DNA of 64,000 nt, from the NCBI GenBank assembly GCA_033065855.1, contig JAVXUO010002045.1:1-64000 (forward strand), read 5' to 3'. A program made the position numbers and the translations under genes. The notes beneath the pieces are model-generated. The model was not told the DNA's origin. It was given only the letters and a program-made list of their open reading frames with translations, and made no database searches. The DNA is from Escallonia rubra (lineage: Eukaryota; Streptophyta; Magnoliopsida; Escalloniales; Escalloniaceae). Shown one piece after another: positions 57,745-64,000 of this stretch (positions are counted from its first letter, which is position 1; each line of letters opens with the position of its first letter).

Positions 57745-60302
57745 GTACACTTCTTTCGATTGTGGGTTTCCTTCATCGTCCAATTCTCATTCTCTCATAC
57801 ATACATATAATGCTTCCCGGCATCGGCTACTATTCCTGCTTCTAGGATTTTCTTCTTTCGTGTGCAAGTAAAATTGGTATAGTTATTTGTTGGTGTCTTC
57901 TTTGGGCAGCCATGAAATTGGACCAAAATCAGAGAAACGACGGCGGTTTCTTCGCTGCCTTAGGCCAGAGGAATCTTATTTTAGATAGGAAGATTGTGGA
58001 GTGAATCATTACGAAGTACAAAACCAATGTTATAAGGGCTCCTTAGAGATTGAATAACAGTTAACAGTCTGGGTTTGGGAGCCTGATTGGCTAGACTAGG
58101 AATAAGGCGCTGCTTTGTTGCTTCTGGAGATTGGGTTGGTAGAGATTAGGGCAAACATTTTAAGGTGATGCAGTTGAGTCGGAATTGCATTATTTTCATA
58201 AAATCAAATGTTAATGAGGATATGGTGGAGCTTGCTGTCGAGGTGACATAATGAATTTCCTTAGATGAGGTAACTAAACCGGGCTCTTGATGCGGAACTT
58301 AAGGCCTAGCAAGTCACCGAACGAACTTCTTGAAGTTTTTGAGGTTTATGTGTGTCTAATTATGTAGGTTGACGGTAGTTCAAAGTTTGATATATCCAAT
58401 GAGTCAGTCAGTTCCTTCGAGAAGAGTATCTAATTTGACCAGATCGGAGTCAAAAGAAGAAGGCATCCAAGTGGTCATGGATGTCAATAGTGTGAGCTGC
58501 ACAACCTTTTGCATGTGCTATTTCAGCTTTGGCATTCTGTCTATGCTTTGAGCGCGATTTCAATTTACCTATGAAGTAAAGGATCATAAATATGTGTTGC
58601 AAGAGGTGCAAGATGAGATAGTTAGATTGCTACTGAAGCTAAGCTACGATATCTTAGTCTGAGCTGTAGCTTGGGAAGGAAAGACTGCGATCTATTTTCT
58701 TCCAAATTCAAAGAATATTTAGCAACTCCTTGCAAATATGTTTTGGGAATTTAGCTCACTCACTTAGACATACATGTGTGTTGAAAGTTGCTATTCAAAC
58801 AACAGAGGGGTGTCTTCATATTTTATTGAATGCATTTAACTAAATTTCATTATTTTGCATATCAATAAAAGTGGTAAACAAACAAGTTAATACATTTATT
58901 TTTTTCTGTTTCCAGAAAAAGAACTTTTTTTCATGTTTTAAAAAACGTGAAGATGCAAAAGAAGAAAACAATACTTCATGTTCCTTCATCAAGGCCTTCT
59001 TATTGTCCTCCAATAATCTCAAAAGATGTCTTAGGAAGGTAAAAGGTTCAGCGACTTCATTAGGATGTTGACCAGCTACTGCTCTAGCAAGCCAACAATA
59101 TATTTTCTGTCTTTCTCAACTTGTGAATCAAACAAGTGGTTAGGCCTGCCCATGGGGCAGATATGTTCAATTCGTAATTTCTTGGGCAGCCTCAGTGCTC
59201 AAGGCTCCTACCATTGCAGTCAGGTCCTGGGGAGGGTGAGCAACCTTACTCCCACTATTATGCTTGATTCCTAATTCCTTGATGGTGGTTGATTGCCAAC
59301 CACTGATGCTGATCCAAATGTGCACGCTTGTTTAATAATGTGAAGCAGAAGGGGATAAAAAAACAAAACCCTAACTTCTATTCCTCCTTTGGGTCAACTT
59401 GTTAGCAAACACAAAGAAGTTCTGACTTTGTTCAAGAAATATGAGATACTTTAACATAACCAGCGACCCTTTTGTGTCCCTATTTGTTGGGTGGAACATT
59501 TAGTTACTTAATGTCGTTTGTTATGGTATTTATCAATAATTTTTAACTCTTGCTGTCCATAAAATTATTCTTCTTGGCTAGCAATGACAATTGAACCCTT
59601 GAGGCACTTTAACTATAATTGTTGCTCCTGTTATACTTTATCATTTGTAGTAATGAAAGAGAATATCTGTGGCAGGAATTTGGATGTAATTGTGATTTAT
59701 TTATGAAAGTGGCAGAATGCCCTGCTCTTAGACTCTTCTGGTCTGCATTTGCGCACTGTTTATGAGGAGGATAAATGGAATCTTCCTTCTTTTTCATATC
59801 CCAAGTATAACATAATTTTTGTCGGTTGGCCTATTTCATTTTTGGAGAGCAATTACATAATCATTAGTTTAAAACGGATGGTTAATTTGGAATACTCTTT
59901 ACATTGTCAACATGATTAATGCTTTTGATGGGGCTCTTCTCTGTGCTAATTCGATAAGCTTTAGGTTACCATTTTTTCGCGGTTCCTCAAGTGATAATTT
60001 TGGCGTCATTAAAATCCTTATAGTCCTGGAAGTCTCTGAGGTCTGGGAATTAACTGAGTAGCTTTTGTTTTTGTGTGTCTGTGGGCTGCATGTTCTCTTT
60101 CGTCTTTGGCTGTGAACATATTATCTTCTCCACGTTCTCAGTCGTTAGATTTTGGTAATTGAACAAAAATGGTAACTTTTTTTAGTTGATACAAGCATAT
60201 GTTTTTTGGTGCTACAGATTTGTTGAAATTGGATGGCAATTTTGCTAGTATTCCTTATATGACTATACCGGGGTTTGAGACCATTATGTGGTTAAGTGGC
60301 AG
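57745..60302 (+). other. Probable 5' UTR intron of the phospholipase gene
   Basis: The stretch is T-rich with no conserved domain. A possible alternative leader exon starts after GGGCAG at about 57910 and has a short open frame (MKLDQNQRNDGG). Other short frames at 58369 and 59065 look accidental. Confidence 0.4.
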
Positions 60303-60340
60303 GTTTACTCTCTCAGTAATATTTGATGGCTGAAGTGTGA

Positions 60341-62141
60341 ATGTGGTGGCATTTTTCAACAATGGACTTTGGGTTTCTCAATAATATCCATTGGTCTGGG
60401 GCCCACTCAAACAAAGATACTGTGACAAGTCAGGTAACCAAAAGTGGTTTTATCCGATCACTACAACAAAGGGCTACTTTTGATGTCAAGTTGTGGGGTG
60501 TTTCTCTTGCATTACTTCTTCCTTGGTCCACAAATGCCAGAGATAAAATAACTGTGCCTACCATTATCAATAGAGAGTTGAAAAAGCAAGCGCAGCAGCC
60601 TCCACCTCGTGGTGTTGTTGAATCGAATGATATTTATTCCACCCCACGCTTCAGGCCATATGTTTCCAAGGTTCCATGGCATAAGGGTGCGAGGGCATTT
60701 CTTTCTCAGTTATTTCCACGATATGGACACTACTGTGGACCCAATTGGTCGAGCGGGAAAGACAGGGGGTCTCTTCTTTGGGACAGGCGCCCGATTGATT
60801 GGCTAGACTTTTGCTGCTATTGTCATGACATTGGCTATGACTCTCATGATCAGGCTGAGCTTTTGAAGGCAGACCTAACATTTCTCGAGTGCTTGGAGAG
60901 GCGTCACATGAGCACAAAGGGGGATGCACGTGTTGCTTTCCTTTATAAGACAATGTGCATATCAGGTACCCATAGCACCTTTTACATGTACTATGACTGG
61001 TGAAGTTAATGATAGTTGTCCATATTTTCTTTTTATGGTAATTGACTAATTGCAGTTTAGCCTCATGTATTGGGTGATTTCACATGCTCCTGTGGTAAAA
61101 GTTCAAATAGATAGTCCCTTCATTATTTTCTAGGTAGCACCAACACAGACACCATGTCCGAGATAGACACCTACAGGGACACCGGACACCACAATTTCCA
61201 GGAAACCAAATTTTGGACACCGCTCAATTTTGTATCTATGTTCTTTCTGTATATATGGGTTTACTACGTTTCAAGCTCATTCCACCTCTAAAATACAAGT
61301 TTCCTCCACCTTGTGTAGCCTACACTGGTTACAAATCTCCACAAAGGTTTACATGGGTTATCTGGCTTAAGAGGCAAATTTAAGCATCAATTTTAATTAT
61401 AGTGAAGAAAGGAGAAAGGAAACAATAGGTAAGAATTAAAAGAGAAAAATAAGATACATAAGCACCGGTTCATTGGAACGAAGCAGGGAAAGAGATGAAA
61501 ATGGAAAAGGGAAAGAAAGAAGTAAGCAAAATCCTCCCTGTTTGTTTCCATCTCCCTCTAGGATAGGAAGTATTACAGCAGCCAATGAGAACAAAGGAAG
61601 AGATGTACGATCCGTCGATATTTTAGGGTTTGGCTAAATTTTGACTCGAAAGAGCCCCAACTTCTCCTGATATTTTATCCCAGCCCTCGTAGTAAGTTTC
61701 AAATATTCATTTCAGCCTCAAACGTGCCAAAACTTCTTCACCAAGTGTCTGACACTATCAGCGAAGTATTGGACATGGCGTCAAATAAATTAAAAACTAT
61801 TAAGATATTCAGAGGTATTGGATAAGTTACCTCGTCTCATAAGAGGTTTCCATGCTTGGTTATTTTGACTAAAGGATCTGTTTTTCACTTTATTTCTCAT
61901 TGTAGTTTTGGGCATTTAGGCCGTCATTTATCTAACTTTATTGAAGATGGTTCATTTGAAACTTGCTGCTGTACACCTTTTTTAATAATTAACGTGATAT
62001 GCCTACTTTAATACAGGTCTCAGGAACATCCTTATACCATACAGACAGCACCTGGTGAAGCTACAATCAGGGCAGTTATCTCTTGAATTTGGATGGGTAG
62101 GCAACATGAAATGGAAAAGGTGGAAACCGCAGAAGGTTTGA
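60341..62141 (+). CDS. Phospholipase A2 family protein (two coding exons)
   Basis: Exons 60341-60965 and 62017-62141 join in phase 1 (ATATCAG/GTACCC donor, ATACAG/GTCTCAGG acceptor) to give 249 residues. The Ca2+-binding loop YGHYCGPNWSSGKDRG (residues about 127-142) and the active-site block DFCCYCHDIGYDSHDQAELL (about 153-172), with the His-Asp pair, mark it as a PLA2-fold enzyme that would cleave the sn-2 acyl chain of phospholipids. A non-catalytic N-terminal extension of about 110 residues precedes them and includes a hydrophobic LWGVSLALLLPW segment that may be a membrane or targeting signal. It ends with a basic MKWKRWKPQKV tail. A stop codon directly precedes the start Met in frame, which fixes the start in this exon. 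Plant genomes usually carry such a gene beside the small secreted PLA2s. The frame is intact. Confidence 0.88.
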
Positions 62142-64000
62142 ATTCAACTTTATCGTGGTCCATTGGCAAGAAACATTATACAAGCCTTTGTCCCAGACTA
62201 GTTGATCCATTGGCATATTTGTTGACTCTATTGTGGTACCAGCCCCTATTGTGCAGTTGAATTAGTTGGGTTTCCTAAGATGTCTAATCTGTTGGCTTTA
62301 TGCCGCAGTTCGGTTTAACAGTGTTTCCGGGAGTATTAGGCATATGGTTTATATCGGTTTGAATATGTGTTTTTTTAGAAAAATAGAAATATTACATATC
62401 AGTCAGAATATGTAAATAGTTGGTCGATCTCAAATTAGAAACCGAATTAGACACTGACCTTTGGTCGTAGTTTTTGGTCAATTGGACTATGACGCTTGAA
62501 ATATTTGCGAGTCGAACTCAACTGCCTACTGGTCTTTCAACCTTTAAGTGGTTTGGGGTGATTGTGTCAATACGACGATTTACTTGTTTAACTTTTGGTC
62601 ACTATTTTACGTATTCAAAAACTAAAACACTAATTTCTATTATTTTGGGTTTTAATGCTAATTATCGTTTTTGAAACCTAGACCTACATTTAGCATCTTC
62701 CACCACATCGATCTCATCACCGTTGCGGCCGCCCTCCATAATGGATCACCACATTGGAAGTGGAACAGTGCGGGGAGCAGCATCAGCAGGAAGGGGGAAG
62801 GGAGGGAAAAAACTACAGGAGAGAATGGGGATCTAACTGGGGGTATACAAGAGAAGGCGGAGGTGATGATGGTAGGAAGAAATGATGGGGAGGTATCAAT
62901 GACAAGGCGGGAGTGGGGGTTGGGCGAAGAGGAATGGGTCTGGGATCGCTCGTTGTGAGTGATAGGTTTTAGTGTGGCGGTGGCGGTTCTGCACGTAGGA
63001 TGGCGGTGGTGATGGTGAGATTTGGAGAGAAGGGGAAGACCTAGGTTTTAGAAACGATAATTTTTTACACCAACAAATTTAGAGTTATTGCATTGTTACG
63101 ATAAAACCTGAAAAGTTAAGCATAATTAAAAGTTAACTTGTTCAATTTGCACAATAGTTCTTAACCGTTTATAGTTCAAGCCCAAGTGGATGGCAGGGTT
63201 CGATTGACATGTAATCAATAACTCGGGATTCTGAAATCAATAAACCAAGGAACATTTCAATAAACGTGCTAACTACATAACATTAAACTAGAGAGTAATA
63301 AGTAAAGAGCTTGAGTTAGAAATACTTAACAAGGAGATTTAAATGGTTCGGCTTGAACAATCTTCAAGTCTATATCCACCTCTTCAAGGAAGTTACTTGC
63401 TAGAGCACTAAAATGTACTAGCAACAATCTTCTTATGGGTCAAGATCAAAACAATGACTGTGATTACAATGGCTAAAGAATATAGGATTGGTGGCACCAA
63501 TCTAGTGCAAACCAAGATCAATGCCCATAGGATCAGCGCCACTCCCATGGATCGGTGGCACGGGTCCAACATTGTTAAGCCCTTTCACTCTGAAAATCTT
63601 GAGTTTTTTTCTGGGTTTTCTTAAGGCTTTAACACCCATAATCTTGAAGAGGTGTGGTGGTTCAATAAGGGTGCTTAAGCACCAATTCTTTGCCTATAGA
63701 AATGAAGTCTTAAACTTCATCCGTGACCAATTGAACCCCCACCCCCCCCCCCCCCCCCCACAACACAACTTTAAGTGACAATTGAGTTTTATCATAATCA
63801 AGTTCTTGGTAGTGTCATAGTATTGTCAAAGTGTAATCTTCAATTATCAAGCGATTGGACATTGTGCGGGGGGGGGGGAGGAGAGAGAGGGAGATTCTCC
63901 TTGAGTTCATTTGCACTATATTGGCAAAAAAAGAATACTATCTTTAAGATAGCTTCCAACATGTCTTGCCCAAAAATAACTTTGTTTTAATTATTTTCCT
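62142..64000. other. 3' flank of the phospholipase gene, no further gene recognised
   Basis: 62690-63040 is G-rich with short frames that lack domains. 63340-63560 (GGTTCGGCTTGAAC ... GTCTATATCCACCTC) resembles a block often seen in plant interspersed repeats. A C-tract lies at about 63737-63759 and a G-tract at 63867-63877. Confidence 0.4.

Noticed and set aside
62671..62958. Gly/Glu-rich open frame after the phospholipase gene
   Set aside because: It shows no domain or splice context, and the composition fits GGTGG-rich intergenic DNA.

Overview
This is a window of a eudicot-like plant nuclear genome: AT-rich, with split spliceosomal genes separated by many nested transposons (LINEs, TRIM and LTR pieces, hAT, Stowaway and Mutator-like elements). 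The species cannot be fixed from sequence alone. I recognise four host loci: an intact single-exon type I MADS-box gene (15210-15821, +); an orphan first exon of a D-type cyclin (21522-21848, +); a two-exon THA8-like PPR gene (exons 35954-36265 and 31557-31973, -); and a phospholipase A2 family gene (60341-60965 plus 62017-62141, +). Everything else of size is repeat or has no recognisable gene.

Layout. 1-960 is an LTR-like repeat whose inverted partner lies at 36480-37790. 1610-2567 is a tandem TRIM-type array. 2691-5431 looks like a solo LTR with a 5-bp target duplication. 6076-6445 is a Stowaway-type MITE. 8227-9261 is a foldback element with a CA/TG core. 11222-12472 and 13938-14526 are non-autonomous hAT elements with perfect 8-bp target duplications; the second sits in a tandemly duplicated upstream region of the MADS gene. 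22177-30768 is a LINE cluster: one + strand LINE, one - strand LINE split by a TRIM, and a second + strand LINE with a long open frame. A fourth, decayed LINE lies antisense in the 4-kb intron of the THA8-like gene.

The most striking object is a composite Mutator-like element (MULE) of about 16.5 kb at 38775-55279. Its roughly 300-bp terminal inverted repeats carry short near-perfect palindromes (half-site GTCCGCTACAC). The same palindrome recurs as a tandem array in the middle, between two convergent genes: a plant mobile domain (PMD) plus Ulp1-like protease gene reading rightwards from the left end, and a FAR1-type MULE transposase reading leftwards from the right end. This layout resembles maize MuDR, with a PMD-protease gene in the place of the second gene. 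Inside it lies another MULE (39482-47794) with about 475-bp inverted repeats and its own FAR1-type transposase; one of its repeats is split by a hAT element (46340-47590, 8-bp target duplication GTTAGGGC). All three coding units are broken by stops or frameshifts, so this copy looks non-autonomous today.

Further right, a TIR element (56512-57565) sits inside a TA microsatellite just upstream of the phospholipase A2 gene. The last 1.9 kb has no recognised gene.
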